A stretch of 64,000 nucleotides of DNA, from contig CAZPQV010000003.1 of the NCBI GenBank assembly GCA_964588705.1, positions 13,356-77,355 of the forward strand, read 5' to 3'. Shown in pieces: positions 40,875 through 49,789 of the stretch (its first letter is position 1; the number at the start of each line of letters is the position of its first letter). This DNA comes from CAZPQV01 sp964588705 (lineage in GTDB: Bacteria > Bacteroidota > Bacteroidia > Flavobacteriales > Weeksellaceae). The notes beneath the pieces are model-generated. The model was not told the origin of the DNA and did not search any database. It was given only the letters and a program-made list of their open reading frames with translations. The translations under genes and the position numbers were made by a program.

Positions 40875-43232
40875 ATGAAAAAAATTCTGTCTTTTGCTAC
40901 GATTCTGTTTACCACTTTAATTCTTGCCCAAACTTCCGTCTTAAAACTTGAGGATATTATGAAAGGGGAAGAGTTCGTGGGATTTCAACCGGAAAATGCA
41001 GTCTGGGGTTTTGACAATGAAACCGTTTATTTCGACTGGAATCCGAAAAACGAACCCGGAAAAACCATGCATTACTGGAAAAAGGGAATGAAAGAACCGC
41101 TTCCTGCAACGCCGGAAGACGAGCAGTTTTACAGCAGCAGGTTTCAAACCAACGACTACCAAACCTACTATTATATTTCGGGAGGGGCAGTTTGGTCTTA
41201 TCATCCAAAAACCAATATTAAGAAAAGAATTTTTCAGAATGCTTTTCCGGTTATGAATCTTCAGTTGGGAAAAACACCGGGAGTCATTTTCTTTGAGCAG
41301 AGCGGAAATATTTTTAAACTAAATTCTTCGGAAGGAAGTTTGTTGCAACTGACCAATTTTTCGAAAACAAAAAATGAAGAAAAACCAAAACCGGAAGACG
41401 ACTTTTTAAAAACTCAACAAAAAGAGTTATTCGAATATATTCAGGATCAGGAAACCCGAAAAAACTGGCGCGAAGCAAGAGCAAAAAAGGTGAAGAAAAC
41501 TTTACCAAAACCATTCGGAACAGGAAAAGATTTCTTCAATCTTTCGGCAAATCCGAATGAAAAATTTGTAACGTTCGTAGAAGGCACACGACCGAAAGCC
41601 AAAAACGAGCTGATGCCGGTTTTCATTACCAACGACGGTTACAACGAATCGAGAACCATTAAACAGAAAGTTTCAGTAAAGAATCTTTTCCCAACAAGAC
41701 TTGGTATTTATAATGCTGAAAAAGACACCGTTTATTTTGCTGATTTCAAGAATTTAAGTGGATTGAATGTTCAACCAAGACATTTTGAAGAAAATAAAAA
41801 AGATGAAAAAGCAGATGACAAATCCAAAAAAGATGAGCGTTATCTGTCATTTGGGCGCACCGTTTACAGCAAAGACGGAAATTTTGCGGTTGTAGATATT
41901 AGAACTCAGGATAATAAAGACCGTTGGCTGATTTCTTTAAATCTGAATGACGGAAGTTTTGAAGAAATCGATCATCAGCACGACGAAGCTTGGATTGGCG
42001 GCCCCGGAATTCCTTCGTGGTCTTTCGGAACGGGAAACATCGGATTTTTGGCAGATGAAGCAACACTTTATTATCAGTCTGAAAAAACAGGACATTCACA
42101 TCTTTACACCTATAATCTGAAAACAAAAGCCAGAAATACTTTAACTTCAGGGAACTGGGAGGTTCGTTCGGCTGAACTTTCCAAGGACAAAAAAACCTTC
42201 TATCTCACTACCAACACTACACATCCCGGAAACCGTGAGTTTTATAAGATTGCGGCAAGTGGCGGTAAAATGATTCCATTACTGACGGACGCAGGCTCAC
42301 ACGAAGTCAGTCTGTCGCCTGATGAGAAGAAACTTTTGGTTCGTTATTCTTTCAAAAATAAACCTTGGGAACTTTATATTGCCGAAAATTCTTCAAAACC
42401 AAAACTTCAACAGATTACACAATCAACAACCGGCGATTTTAAGAATTATCAGTGGCGCGAACCGGAAGTCATCACTTTTAATGCTCAGGACGGACAGAAA
42501 GTTTATGCAAGAATCTATCAGCCAAAATCTGAAGTAAAAAATTCTGCTGCGGTTATTTTCGTTCACGGAGCCGGATATCTGCAAAATGCCCATAATTGGT
42601 GGAGCAATTACCACCGCGAATATATGTTCCATAACATGCTTACAGATTTGGGATACACGGTTTTGGATATCGATTATCGGGCAAGTGACGGCTACGGAAG
42701 AGATGTAAGAACCGGAATTTACAGATTTATGGGCGGAAAAGATCTTTCGGATCATATCGACGGGAAGAATCTTTTAGTAAATAATTATGGAATAAATCCT
42801 GATAAAGTTGGTATATATGGTGGCAGTTATGGCGGTTTTATCACACTGATGGCACTACTTACAGAACCGGGAGAATTTAAGGCCGGCGCTGCACTGCGTT
42901 CCGTTACCGATTGGGCGCATTACAACCACGGCTATACCGGAAACATTCTTAACTTTCCGGAAACCGATCCCGAAGCTTACAAAAAATCTTCGCCTATTTA
43001 TTTTGCTGCTAATTTGAAAGACAACCTTTTGATGCTTCACGGAATTGTGGATGATAATGTGGAATACAAAGATATTGTGAGACTGCAGCAGCGTTTTATT
43101 GAATTAGGAAAAACCAATTGGGATTTGGCTTCTTACCCTGTTGAAGCGCACGGTTTTAGAGAAAATTATTCGTGGGTGGATGAATACCGGAGAATTCTGG
43201 AGCATTTTAATAAATATTTATTGGGGAAATAA
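40875..43232 (+). CDS. S9 family peptidase (prolyl oligopeptidase superfamily)
   Basis: Secreted serine peptidase of 785 aa. Signal peptide 1-19 (MKKILSFATILFTTLILAQ), a long N-terminal propeller with an inserted Lys/Glu-rich segment (about 165-215), and a C-terminal hydrolase. Catalytic residues: S651 in YGGSYGGF, Asp in HGIVDDNV (726/727) and H759 in VEAHGFREN. The layout resembles the acylaminoacyl-peptidase/DPP branch and differs from the DPP4-like protein at 28636, so the specificity is not the same. Single gene with its own promoter, ending before a MITE-like element. Confidence 0.88.
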   Translation: MKKILSFATILFTTLILAQTSVLKLEDIMKGEEFVGFQPENAVWGFDNETVYFDWNPKNEPGKTMHYWKKGMKEPLPATPEDEQFYSSRFQTNDYQTYYYISGGAVWSYHPKTNIKKRIFQNAFPVMNLQLGKTPGVIFFEQSGNIFKLNSSEGSLLQLTNFSKTKNEEKPKPEDDFLKTQQKELFEYIQDQETRKNWREARAKKVKKTLPKPFGTGKDFFNLSANPNEKFVTFVEGTRPKAKNELMPVFITNDGYNESRTIKQKVSVKNLFPTRLGIYNAEKDTVYFADFKNLSGLNVQPRHFEENKKDEKADDKSKKDERYLSFGRTVYSKDGNFAVVDIRTQDNKDRWLISLNLNDGSFEEIDHQHDEAWIGGPGIPSWSFGTGNIGFLADEATLYYQSEKTGHSHLYTYNLKTKARNTLTSGNWEVRSAELSKDKKTFYLTTNTTHPGNREFYKIAASGGKMIPLLTDAGSHEVSLSPDEKKLLVRYSFKNKPWELYIAENSSKPKLQQITQSTTGDFKNYQWREPEVITFNAQDGQKVYARIYQPKSEVKNSAAVIFVHGAGYLQNAHNWWSNYHREYMFHNMLTDLGYTVLDIDYRASDGYGRDVRTGIYRFMGGKDLSDHIDGKNLLVNNYGINPDKVGIYGGSYGGFITLMALLTEPGEFKAGAALRSVTDWAHYNHGYTGNILNFPETDPEAYKKSSPIYFAANLKDNLLMLHGIVDDNVEYKDIVRLQQRFIELGKTNWDLASYPVEAHGFRENYSWVDEYRRILEHFNKYLLGK

Positions 43233-43250
43233 TCCCTAAAAATTATTATT

Positions 43251-43504
43251 AAACCTGTTGTGCATTTAGGCATCATCAATCACATTTAATATAAATAGTT
43301 AGTAACAACTGTTTTATATTTTTAAAACGCAAAGTTTCTAAATTGAATCTAAAATTTTTAGAAAGCAAAGAAATAATTCGCTAGCGAATTTGACCAAGCG
43401 AATGCTTCGCGACGAATTTATTCGTCATCTTTGCTAGCTTAAAGATTAAATAAATCATTTAAAATCTTTGCGTCTCAAAAAAATCCTAAATGCACAACTG
43501 GTTT
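43251..43504. mobile_element. MITE-like inverted-repeat element (254 bp)
   Basis: Non-coding unit with 20-base terminal inverted repeats (left 43251-43270, right 43485-43504) that match at 19 of 20 positions. Inside lie a second inverted pair around CGCAAAG/CTTTGCG (near 43328 and 43465) and three hairpins in a row: ATTCGCTAGCGAAT (43376-43389), GCGAA-tgc-TTCGC (43398-43410) and GACGAAT-tt-ATTCGTC (43411-43426). It makes up most of the 345-base gap between the S9 peptidase and aceA. The rest of the gap is the aceA terminator. Confidence 0.7.
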
Positions 43505-43513
43505 ATTAAATAA

Positions 43514-43543
43514 AAAGCCTTTCCGAAAATTCGGAAAGGCTTT
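43514..43543 (-). terminator. terminator of aceB-aceA
   Basis: AAAGCCTTTCCGAA-aa-TTCGGAAAGGCTTT, with a T-rich tail on the minus strand (TTTTTATTTAA). It lies 35 bases beyond the aceA stop. Confidence 0.85.
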
Positions 43544-43577
43544 CTTTCAAACAACAAATTAAAAATATGGATTAGAA

Positions 43578-44864
43578 TTAATGGAATTGCTCCTCTTCCG
43601 TAGAACCTGCCAACGCCGTTGTAGAAGCATTTCCTGAAGTTACTACGGTCTGAACTGTATCGAAATATCCGGTTCCTACGAAGCTTTGGTGTTTCACTGC
43701 GCGGAAACCTTTTGCCTGTAACGCAAATTCTCTTTCCTGAAGTTCGCTGTAACCTGCCATTCCTCTTTCTTTGTAAGCAGAAGCCAATTCGAACATCGAA
43801 GTGTTCAGTGCGTGGAATCCTGCCAGTGTGATGAATTGGAATTTGTAACCCATTTTCGCCAACTCTTCACGGAATGTTTCCATTTCAGCAACAGAAAGTT
43901 TTGCTGCCCAGTTGAACGATGGAGAACAGTTATATGCCAACATTTTTCCAGGATATTTCGCGTGGATGCCTTCAGCAAATTTTCTTGCATAATCCAAATC
44001 AGGATTTGAAGTTTCCATCCAGATCAAATCTGCGTAAGGTGCGTAAGAAAGACCTCTGTCGATGCCCTGTTCAACGCCGTTGTTCACATAATAGAAGCCT
44101 TCGGAAGTTCTCTCTCCTTTAATGAATTTATGATCTCTTTCATCAATATCAGAAGTTAATAAATCTGCTGCATCTGCATCGGTTCTTGCTACCAAAACCG
44201 TTGGAACTCCACAAACGTCAGCCGCCAAACGAGCCGCAATCAGTTTGTTGATCGCCTCCTGAGTCGGAACCAAAACTTTACCTCCAAGGTGACCGCATTT
44301 TTTAGCAGAAGACAACTGATCTTCGAAGTGAACCCCTGCTGCACCACTTTCAATCATCTGCTTCATCAGTTCGAACGCATTAAGATTTCCTCCGAAACCT
44401 GCTTCTGCATCGGCAACGATTGGAACCAGATAATTCTTTCTGTTCACCTCATCCACTTCATTTACCGACTGAATTTGGTCTGCTCTAAGAAGTGCATTGT
44501 TAATTCTTTTTACCACTGCAGGAACCGAGTTTGCAGGATATAATGATTGATCCGGATACATTTCGCCGGAAAGATTGGCATCTGCCGCAACCTGCCATCC
44601 TGAAAGATAAATCGCCTCAAGTCCGGCATCCACTTCCTGCACTGCCTGGTTTCCTGTTAATGCACCAAGTCCGGCCACGAAATCCTGATTGTTCAGTTTA
44701 TTCCAAAGGGTTTCAGACATCATTCTGGCGATGCTGTAGTCTAGTTTATAGCTTCCGCGAAGTTTTAAAACGTCTTCTGCGGTATAAGGTCTTGTAACAC
44801 CTTTCCATCTTGGGTTTTCTGCCCATTCCTGTTCCAGTTGCTGGATTTGTTCTTTTTTGCTCAT
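43578..44864 (-). CDS. aceA: isocitrate lyase
   Basis: Splits isocitrate into glyoxylate and succinate, the first step of the glyoxylate shunt, allowing growth on acetate and fatty acids. 428 aa, usual length for the bacterial form. The catalytic motif is K188-K-C-G-H192 with nucleophilic C190. [13 protein letters not shown] (148-160), [14 protein letters not shown] and [10 protein letters not shown] are further signatures. It is the second gene of a two-gene unit with aceB and ends at a strong terminator. Probably controlled by the divergent regulator at 46766. Confidence 0.96.
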   Translation of the reverse strand: MSKKEQIQQLEQEWAENPRWKGVTRPYTAEDVLKLRGSYKLDYSIARMMSETLWNKLNNQDFVAGLGALTGNQAVQEVDAGLEAIYLSGWQVAADANLSGEMYPDQSLYPANSVPAVVKRINNALLRADQIQSVNEVDEVNRKNYLVPIVADAEAGFGGNLNAFELMKQMIESGAAGVHFEDQLSSAKKCGHLGGKVLVPTQEAINKLIAARLAADVCGVPTVLVARTDADAADLLTSDIDERDHKFIKGERTSEGFYYVNNGVEQGIDRGLSYAPYADLIWMETSNPDLDYARKFAEGIHAKYPGKMLAYNCSPSFNWAAKLSVAEMETFREELAKMGYKFQFITLAGFHALNTSMFELASAYKERGMAGYSELQEREFALQAKGFRAVKHQSFVGTGYFDTVQTVVTSGNASTTALAGSTEEEQFH

Positions 44865-44893
44865 GATATTTTGGATTTTGAATTATTTTTTTT

Positions 44894-44949
44894 GATTCGA
44901 GATTCGTGGTGCGGGATACGAGATACTCCGAAACCCGTATCCCGTAACT
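44894..44949 (+). repeat. degenerate heptamer array between aceB and aceA
   Basis: Eight 7-base units: GATTCGA, GATTCGT, GGTGCGG, GATACGA, GATACTC, CGAAACC, CGTATCC, CGTAACT. The second half is roughly the complement of the first (GGGATACGAG against CTCGTATCCC-like), so it may also fold. It ends three bases before the aceB stop. Confidence 0.7.
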
Positions 44950-44952
44950 CGA

Positions 44953-46530
44953 TTAAATGTAATTGTATGCTTTTAAGGTTAAAAATTCCTGGAAGTTTTC
45001 ATCGAAAACCAGTTCTTCAAACAGTTCCGTTGCCAGTTCGAATCTGCCGTTTTCGTAGCGGTCTGCACCCACATATTCTTTTATGTTTTCAAGTTCTTCT
45101 TTCTGCCATTCCAAAACTAAATCTTTAGTTATGATTCTGCCATCATCCAATTTTGCTTTGTTTTTAAGCCATTGCCAAACCTGAGTTCGTGAAATTTCTG
45201 CTGTTGCCGCATCTTCCATCAAATTATAAAGTGCTGCTGCTCCGGTGCCCATCAACCACGATTCGATATACAGGATTCCAACATTGATGTTTTTTCTAAC
45301 CCCTTTTTCAGTGATGGTTCCTTTCGGGATTTCAAGAAGATCGGCTTCAGAAATTTGATATTCTTCGAATTTTTTATCAATCTGATTCGGCGTTGGCATA
45401 AACTCATTGAAAATCTGCATTGCTACAGGCACCAATCCCGGATGCGCAACCCAAGTTCCGTCGTGACCATTTTTTACTTCACGTTCTTTATCAGCACGCA
45501 CTTTTGCGTAAGCAATTTCATTTTCTTCCTCATTATTTTTCACAGGAATTTGCGCTGCCATTCCTCCCATTGCGTGAACGCCTCTTCTGTGACACGCCTG
45601 AATTACTCTCTTGGAATAAGCACTCATAAACGGCGAAGTCATCGTTACCTGATCTCTGTCCGGAACCAAAAACTCAGGAAGATTTCTGAATTTTTTGATG
45701 TAGGAGAAGATATAATCCCAACGTCCGCAATTCAGTCCGGAACTGTGTTCTTTCAGTTCATACAAGATTTCATCCAGCTGAAAAGATGCCGTAATGGTTT
45801 CGATAAGCACTGTTGCTTTGATGGTTCCCTGTGGAATTCCAAGATATTTTTGTGAAAACACAAACACATCGTTCCACCATCTTGCTTCCGTATAATGCTC
45901 CAATTTTGGCAAATAAAAATACGGACCGTGACCATTTTCAATCAGTTGTTTTGCATTTCTGAAGAAATAAATTCCAAAATCAACCAACGATCCGGATGCT
46001 CTTTGGCCATCAAATTCAATATTTTTTTCATCCAGATGCAAACCTCTTGGGCGAACCAAAAGCACCGCAGTTTTATCATTCAGCTGATATTTTTTACCCA
46101 CTTCATTTTCGAAAGAAATGGTTTTATTAATGGCATCTGTAAGGTTGATTTGCCCTTCCATACAGTTTTCCCAAGTTGGTGAATTACTGTCTTCAAAATC
46201 CGCCATAAAAGTTGATGATCCTGAATTCAGTGCATTAATCACCATTTTTCTGTCCACCGGTCCAGTGATTTCCACGCGTCTGTCTAATAAATCCTTCGGA
46301 AGAGGATTACAAACCCAAGTCCCGTTTCTTACATCTGCTGTTTCTGCGGGAAAAGTTGGGAGATTACCTTTATTGAATTCCTCCTGAACTTTGGTTCTGT
46401 TTTCTAAAAGTTCCAACCTTCTTGCATTGAAATTCTGGTGAAGTTCCGTAAGAAATGCGACCAACTCCGGAGTAAATACTTCGGGATGCTGGTTCAGCGC
46501 TGTAATTTTCATTTGAGTAACCGTTTCCAT
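44953..46530 (-). CDS. aceB: malate synthase A
   Basis: Condenses glyoxylate with acetyl-CoA to malate, the second step of the glyoxylate shunt. 525 aa from the ATG at 46530; the longer frame would extend over the promoter box. Conserved blocks: STFMADFEDSNSPTW (substrate and Mg), LLVRPRGLHLDEKNI, GPYFYLPKLEHYTEARWW, IPQGTIKATVLIETI and LNCGRWDYIFSYIKKF with the catalytic region. It is first in the unit with aceA. An operator palindrome sits over its -33 region. Confidence 0.95.
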   Translation of the reverse strand: METVTQMKITALNQHPEVFTPELVAFLTELHQNFNARRLELLENRTKVQEEFNKGNLPTFPAETADVRNGTWVCNPLPKDLLDRRVEITGPVDRKMVINALNSGSSTFMADFEDSNSPTWENCMEGQINLTDAINKTISFENEVGKKYQLNDKTAVLLVRPRGLHLDEKNIEFDGQRASGSLVDFGIYFFRNAKQLIENGHGPYFYLPKLEHYTEARWWNDVFVFSQKYLGIPQGTIKATVLIETITASFQLDEILYELKEHSSGLNCGRWDYIFSYIKKFRNLPEFLVPDRDQVTMTSPFMSAYSKRVIQACHRRGVHAMGGMAAQIPVKNNEEENEIAYAKVRADKEREVKNGHDGTWVAHPGLVPVAMQIFNEFMPTPNQIDKKFEEYQISEADLLEIPKGTITEKGVRKNINVGILYIESWLMGTGAAALYNLMEDAATAEISRTQVWQWLKNKAKLDDGRIITKDLVLEWQKEELENIKEYVGADRYENGRFELATELFEELVFDENFQEFLTLKAYNYI

Positions 46531-46554
46531 ATTATATTTTGTGATTTGACATGA

Positions 46555-46562
46555 CAAACTTA
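46555..46562 (-). promoter_or_regulatory. -7 promoter box of aceB-aceA
   Basis: TAAGTTTG on the minus strand, a TAnnTTTG match, 24 bases before the aceB ATG. Confidence 0.6.
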
Positions 46563-46582
46563 CAAAAAATATTTTCACTATG

Positions 46583-46596
46583 AGCGAACGTTCGCT
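46583..46596. promoter_or_regulatory. operator palindrome 1 (aceB side)
   Basis: Perfect 14-base palindrome AGCGAACGTTCGCT, about 20 bases upstream of the aceB -7 box, over its -33 region. Probable binding site of the divergent XRE/ScfR regulator. Confidence 0.6.
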
Positions 46597-46618
46597 AATT
46601 ATTTTTAATAATTATTAT

Positions 46619-46630
46619 GCGAACAATCGC
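46619..46630. promoter_or_regulatory. operator palindrome 2 (regulator side)
   Basis: GCGA-acaa-TCGC, an imperfect copy of operator 1, with its centre 35 bases away. It overlaps the -33 region of the regulator's own promoter, which suggests autoregulation. Confidence 0.55.
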
Positions 46631-46641
46631 TATTTTTTATT

Positions 46642-46649
46642 TACATTTG
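46642..46649 (+). promoter_or_regulatory. -7 promoter box of the glyoxylate regulator gene
   Basis: TACATTTG, a TAnnTTTG match. The ATG is 116 bases downstream, an unusually long leader for this genome. Confidence 0.5.
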
Positions 46650-46765
46650 TATTCATCGGAAGTTTCGGGTTATTTAGAATGATTTTAAATTTGTTCAATG
46701 TGCGGAAAAAGAAATCTAAATCCTCTAACACGCCGCAAATCCGAAACTCATAACAAGTATCTCTA

Positions 46766-48241
46766 ATGACATCAGAAAGCGATTATATTAAAACCGTCTT
46801 CGGACTGAAACTGAAACAGCAGCGACAAAAGAAAAACTGGTCACTGCAGGAATTGGCCAATAAAACCGGACTTTCAAAGTCATATTTAAATGAAATTGAA
46901 AACGGAAAAAAATATCCAAAACACGACAAGATCCTTCAGCTTTCAGAAATTCTGGAATGTAAATTCGACGATCTGGTTTCAACAAAACTGGACAAGAGTC
47001 TCGCTCCTGTTTCAGAGATTTTGAAATCGGATTTCTTTAAAGAAATTCCTTTGGAGCTTTTTGGAATTAACAGAAACAACCTCATCTCCATCATCAGTGA
47101 TGCGCCGAAAAAGGTAACCGCTTTTATCAATGCACTGATTGAAATTTCGCAAAACTATAACCTTGGAAAAGACCATTTTTATTTTGCGGTATTGCGCTCA
47201 TTTCAGGAACTGCAGGATAATTACTTTCCGGATATTGAAGAAAGCGCAAAATCTTTTGCAGAAGAACACCGTCTTTTTCACGGCAAGGAAATCACACATC
47301 CCGATTTAGAAAAAATTCTTTTAGAAAAATTTGAATACACGATCGTTTCAGAAGATTTTGAAAAATTCGGAGCACTCAAAAAATTACGTTCATTGTTTAT
47401 TCCGGAGAACAAAACACTGGTTTTAAATCAATTATTAGACGATAATCAGAAGGTTTTTATCCTGGCAAAAGAAATTGGTTTTAACGTTTTAGAAACCAAC
47501 TCAAGACCGAACACCTATTCGTGGTTGGATTTTTCAAGTTTTGAGGAATTGGTAAACAATTATTACGCCTCTTATTTTGCAGGCTGCCTACTGATACAAA
47601 AAGAAGAACTTACTGAAGAAGTTCAGGATTTCTTCCAGAAAACTGATTGGAAAGCTTCGCATTTTGAAAAACTGATCGACCAGTTCACCAATTCCCCGGA
47701 GACATTTTACTACCGTTTAACCAATATTCTTCCTCAGGAATTTGGCTTGAAAGACTTATTTTATCTATGCTTTACCAAAAAGAAAAATTCAGATAAAATA
47801 CAGATTATTAAGGAATTGCACCTCAATCAACAACAGGCGCCTCACGCCAATTCAACCAACGAACATTATTGCAGACGCTGGATTGCAGTGAAAAATCTCG
47901 TAAATCTGAAAGAAAATGAGAAGATTACTGGAGCACAAATTTCACATTATAAGGATAGCGGACTTTCTTATCTGGTGATTTCCACGTCGCATAAAAATCC
48001 TTTTTCAGACGGAACCAACCGAAGCTATTGCCTTGGCATTCAACTGAATCCAAACTCATTAAAGAAAATAAAATTTGCTAAAAGCGAAAGCGTTGAAACG
48101 GTAAATGTTGGTGTAACCTGCGAAACCTGCAGCATCAGTGATTGCGAAGTGAGAATTGCACCTCCGGTGAGGATTGAGAAAGAAAACTCCAATGAGGAAA
48201 TGAAACGTTTGATTGAAAAAATCAGAAAAAAATTCATATAA
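46766..48241 (+). CDS. XRE-type regulator with short-chain acyl sensor domain (ScfR/RamB-like)
   Basis: DNA-binding regulator of 491 aa. Residues 10-65 are an XRE helix-turn-helix (WSLQELANKTGLSKSYLNEIENG). The middle (about 165-290) resembles the IrrE-like domain with LFIPENKTLVLNQLL. The C-terminal part matches DUF2083 of short-chain fatty acyl regulators. Its cysteine cluster C452-x2-C455-x4-C460 in TCETCSISDCEVRIAPP is the hallmark. RamB, PrpR and PccR of this family control glyoxylate and propionate genes via acyl-CoA. The divergent aceB-aceA unit and two shared palindromes point to the same job here. Whether it represses or activates is not decided by sequence. Confidence 0.88.
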   Translation: MTSESDYIKTVFGLKLKQQRQKKNWSLQELANKTGLSKSYLNEIENGKKYPKHDKILQLSEILECKFDDLVSTKLDKSLAPVSEILKSDFFKEIPLELFGINRNNLISIISDAPKKVTAFINALIEISQNYNLGKDHFYFAVLRSFQELQDNYFPDIEESAKSFAEEHRLFHGKEITHPDLEKILLEKFEYTIVSEDFEKFGALKKLRSLFIPENKTLVLNQLLDDNQKVFILAKEIGFNVLETNSRPNTYSWLDFSSFEELVNNYYASYFAGCLLIQKEELTEEVQDFFQKTDWKASHFEKLIDQFTNSPETFYYRLTNILPQEFGLKDLFYLCFTKKKNSDKIQIIKELHLNQQQAPHANSTNEHYCRRWIAVKNLVNLKENEKITGAQISHYKDSGLSYLVISTSHKNPFSDGTNRSYCLGIQLNPNSLKKIKFAKSESVETVNVGVTCETCSISDCEVRIAPPVRIEKENSNEEMKRLIEKIRKKFI

Positions 48242-48264
48242 AAATGTTTCAGTATCTTTAAAAG

Positions 48265-48915
48265 ATGCTGCTCGATGTACTTTTTCCGGAACGATGTTTA
48301 AACTGCAACACCATGATTCCAAATCACAATGTAGTTTGTGAGCCTTGTTTTGAGCAAATTCATTTCACACATTGGAATTTTGACGAAGAGCATTTGATGA
48401 AGCAAAAATGCAACCTTCTTTTCCCTACCGAAAACGCTTATGCATTAATGCAGTTTGAGAAGGAAAGCTTAGCCAGAAAAATTGTTCACGACCTTAAATA
48501 CAGAGGAAGAGAAAAGATTGGAAAGATTCTTTCTGAGTGGATTATCAACAGATTAGACTTCAAAAACAGTAAACCGGATTTGCTGGTTTCTATTCCGCTT
48601 CATCCCAAAAAGCAGAGAAAAAGAGGTTACAATCAGCTGCATTTATTTACAGAAAAACTTTCGGAACATTTTTATATTCCTTACGAACACGATTTACTGG
48701 AACAGAATTACTATAAAAAGGCACAAGCGCTAAAAGACCGTGAAGACCGCGCAAAAGTTCAGAATCAGTTTTCTTTAAACAGAAAAATCGAGAACCAACA
48801 TATACTTTTAATCGATGATGTTTTTACCACAGGAAGCACAATGAGCTCCGCAGCGTGGGAAATTTTGAAATCTGGGAATAATAAAGTGAGCGTGTTGGTA
48901 ATGGCTGTAGACTAA
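48265..48915 (+). CDS. ComF family phosphoribosyltransferase-like protein
   Basis: Protein of 216 aa. The N-terminal zinc finger C4 motif is PERCLNCNTMIPNHNVVCEPC (about 10-30). A type I phosphoribosyltransferase domain follows with the PRPP loop ILLIDDVFTTGSTMSS near 185-200 and the block LVSIPLHPKKQRKRGYNQ. ComF takes part in uptake of DNA during natural competence in other bacteria, and its enzymatic reaction is unproven. It starts 24 bases after the regulator gene, possibly by read-through. Its last four bases overlap a broken small gene on the other strand. Confidence 0.9.
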   Translation: MLLDVLFPERCLNCNTMIPNHNVVCEPCFEQIHFTHWNFDEEHLMKQKCNLLFPTENAYALMQFEKESLARKIVHDLKYRGREKIGKILSEWIINRLDFKNSKPDLLVSIPLHPKKQRKRGYNQLHLFTEKLSEHFYIPYEHDLLEQNYYKKAQALKDREDRAKVQNQFSLNRKIENQHILLIDDVFTTGSTMSSAAWEILKSGNNKVSVLVMAVD

Positions 48916-49061
48916 TCTTGCTTTTTCCCAAAATAAAAAAGTGCAGCAATCACTATGAAACCAATGCCGGTAACCGTTGGCGGCTGTATTCCACCTTTTA
49001 CGCCAAGGTAAATCATATAAACACCCTACAAAACCAATATTACCGAAAGTATATTCTTCAT
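48912..49061 (-). pseudogene. small membrane protein frame interrupted by an amber codon
   Basis: Minus-strand frame encoding MKNILSVILVL, then TAG at 49026-49028, then GVYMIYLGVKGGIQPP and a second hydrophobic helix TGIGFIVIAALFYFGKK to a TAG stop. Read through the first TAG it would be a 49-residue protein with two membrane helices, a common kind of small protein in Bacteroidota. The frame keeps the pattern on both sides of the stop. It begins 10 bases after upp on the same strand. A shorter product from the ATG at 49016 (34 aa) is possible; sequencing error is the other explanation. Confidence 0.6.
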
Positions 49062-49071
49062 TTTAATAAAA

Positions 49072-49722
49072 TTACCGTTGAAGTTTTTCACCATAACTTA
49101 AATCACCGGCATCGCCTAAACCGGGCGTGATATACCCTTTTGAAGTCAGGTTTTCGTCCACAGCACCAATCCAGATATGCGCTTCCGGATAAGCATTTTG
49201 CAATGTTTCCACTCCGATTTTTGATGCAATGGCCGCAACAATATGAAGTTGAGTTGGCTTTCCGTGATTTAATAAATCTTTCAAAGCTTCAATTAAACTC
49301 GCACCGGTGGCCATCATCGGATCTGCTACGATTAAAGGTCTGCTATCGATATTCGGGCAGGTTAAATAATCCTGCTTGATGGAAAAATAATCGTTGGCAT
49401 CGTGCTTTCTGTAAGCAGCAACGAATCCGCAATCGGCTTTATCAAAATAATTTAAAATCCCTTGAAACAAAGGAACTCCTGCACGTAAAATCGTAGTAAT
49501 CACCGGCTGCACCGCAATTTCTTTAACTCTGATTTTATCTAAAGGCGACTGAATTTCCAATTCTTTCTGATCCAAACCTTTAGAGATTTCAAAAGCTGCA
49601 ATTTCGCCAATCCGTTCCATATTTCTGCGAAACTTCATGCGGTCCTGCTGAACTTCAATATTTCTTAAATCGTTGATCCAAGAATTAACGAGCGAGAATT
49701 GGTTGGAAAGAATTGTTACCAT
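49072..49722 (-). CDS. upp: uracil phosphoribosyltransferase
   Basis: Salvages uracil by joining it to PRPP to give UMP. 216 aa from the ATG at 49722. The longer frame upstream would include the promoter and is rejected. The PRPP-binding motif is LIVADPMMATGASLIEAL (about 130-147). The C-terminal uracil site is YITPGLGDAGDLSYG. VTTILRAGVPLFQGI is the N-terminal signature. The TAAATTTG box at 49741-49748 gives it an own promoter after der. The broken 49-codon frame follows in the same direction. Confidence 0.94.
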   Translation of the reverse strand: MVTILSNQFSLVNSWINDLRNIEVQQDRMKFRRNMERIGEIAAFEISKGLDQKELEIQSPLDKIRVKEIAVQPVITTILRAGVPLFQGILNYFDKADCGFVAAYRKHDANDYFSIKQDYLTCPNIDSRPLIVADPMMATGASLIEALKDLLNHGKPTQLHIVAAIASKIGVETLQNAYPEAHIWIGAVDENLTSKGYITPGLGDAGDLSYGEKLQR

Positions 49723-49740
49723 ATTGTTTATGCTTCTAAG

Positions 49741-49748
49741 CAAATTTA
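49741..49748 (-). promoter_or_regulatory. -7 promoter box of upp
   Basis: TAAATTTG on the minus strand, 18 bases before the ATG at 49722. Confidence 0.6.
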
Positions 49749-49789
49749 CTAATAAACTTGAAAATTTTTGCCGGCTTTTACAGTTTAAA

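Noticed and set aside
45355..45855. Plus-strand open frame of 166 aa within aceB
   Set aside because: Antisense of malate synthase motifs; Phe/His/Arg-rich composition typical of shadow frames.
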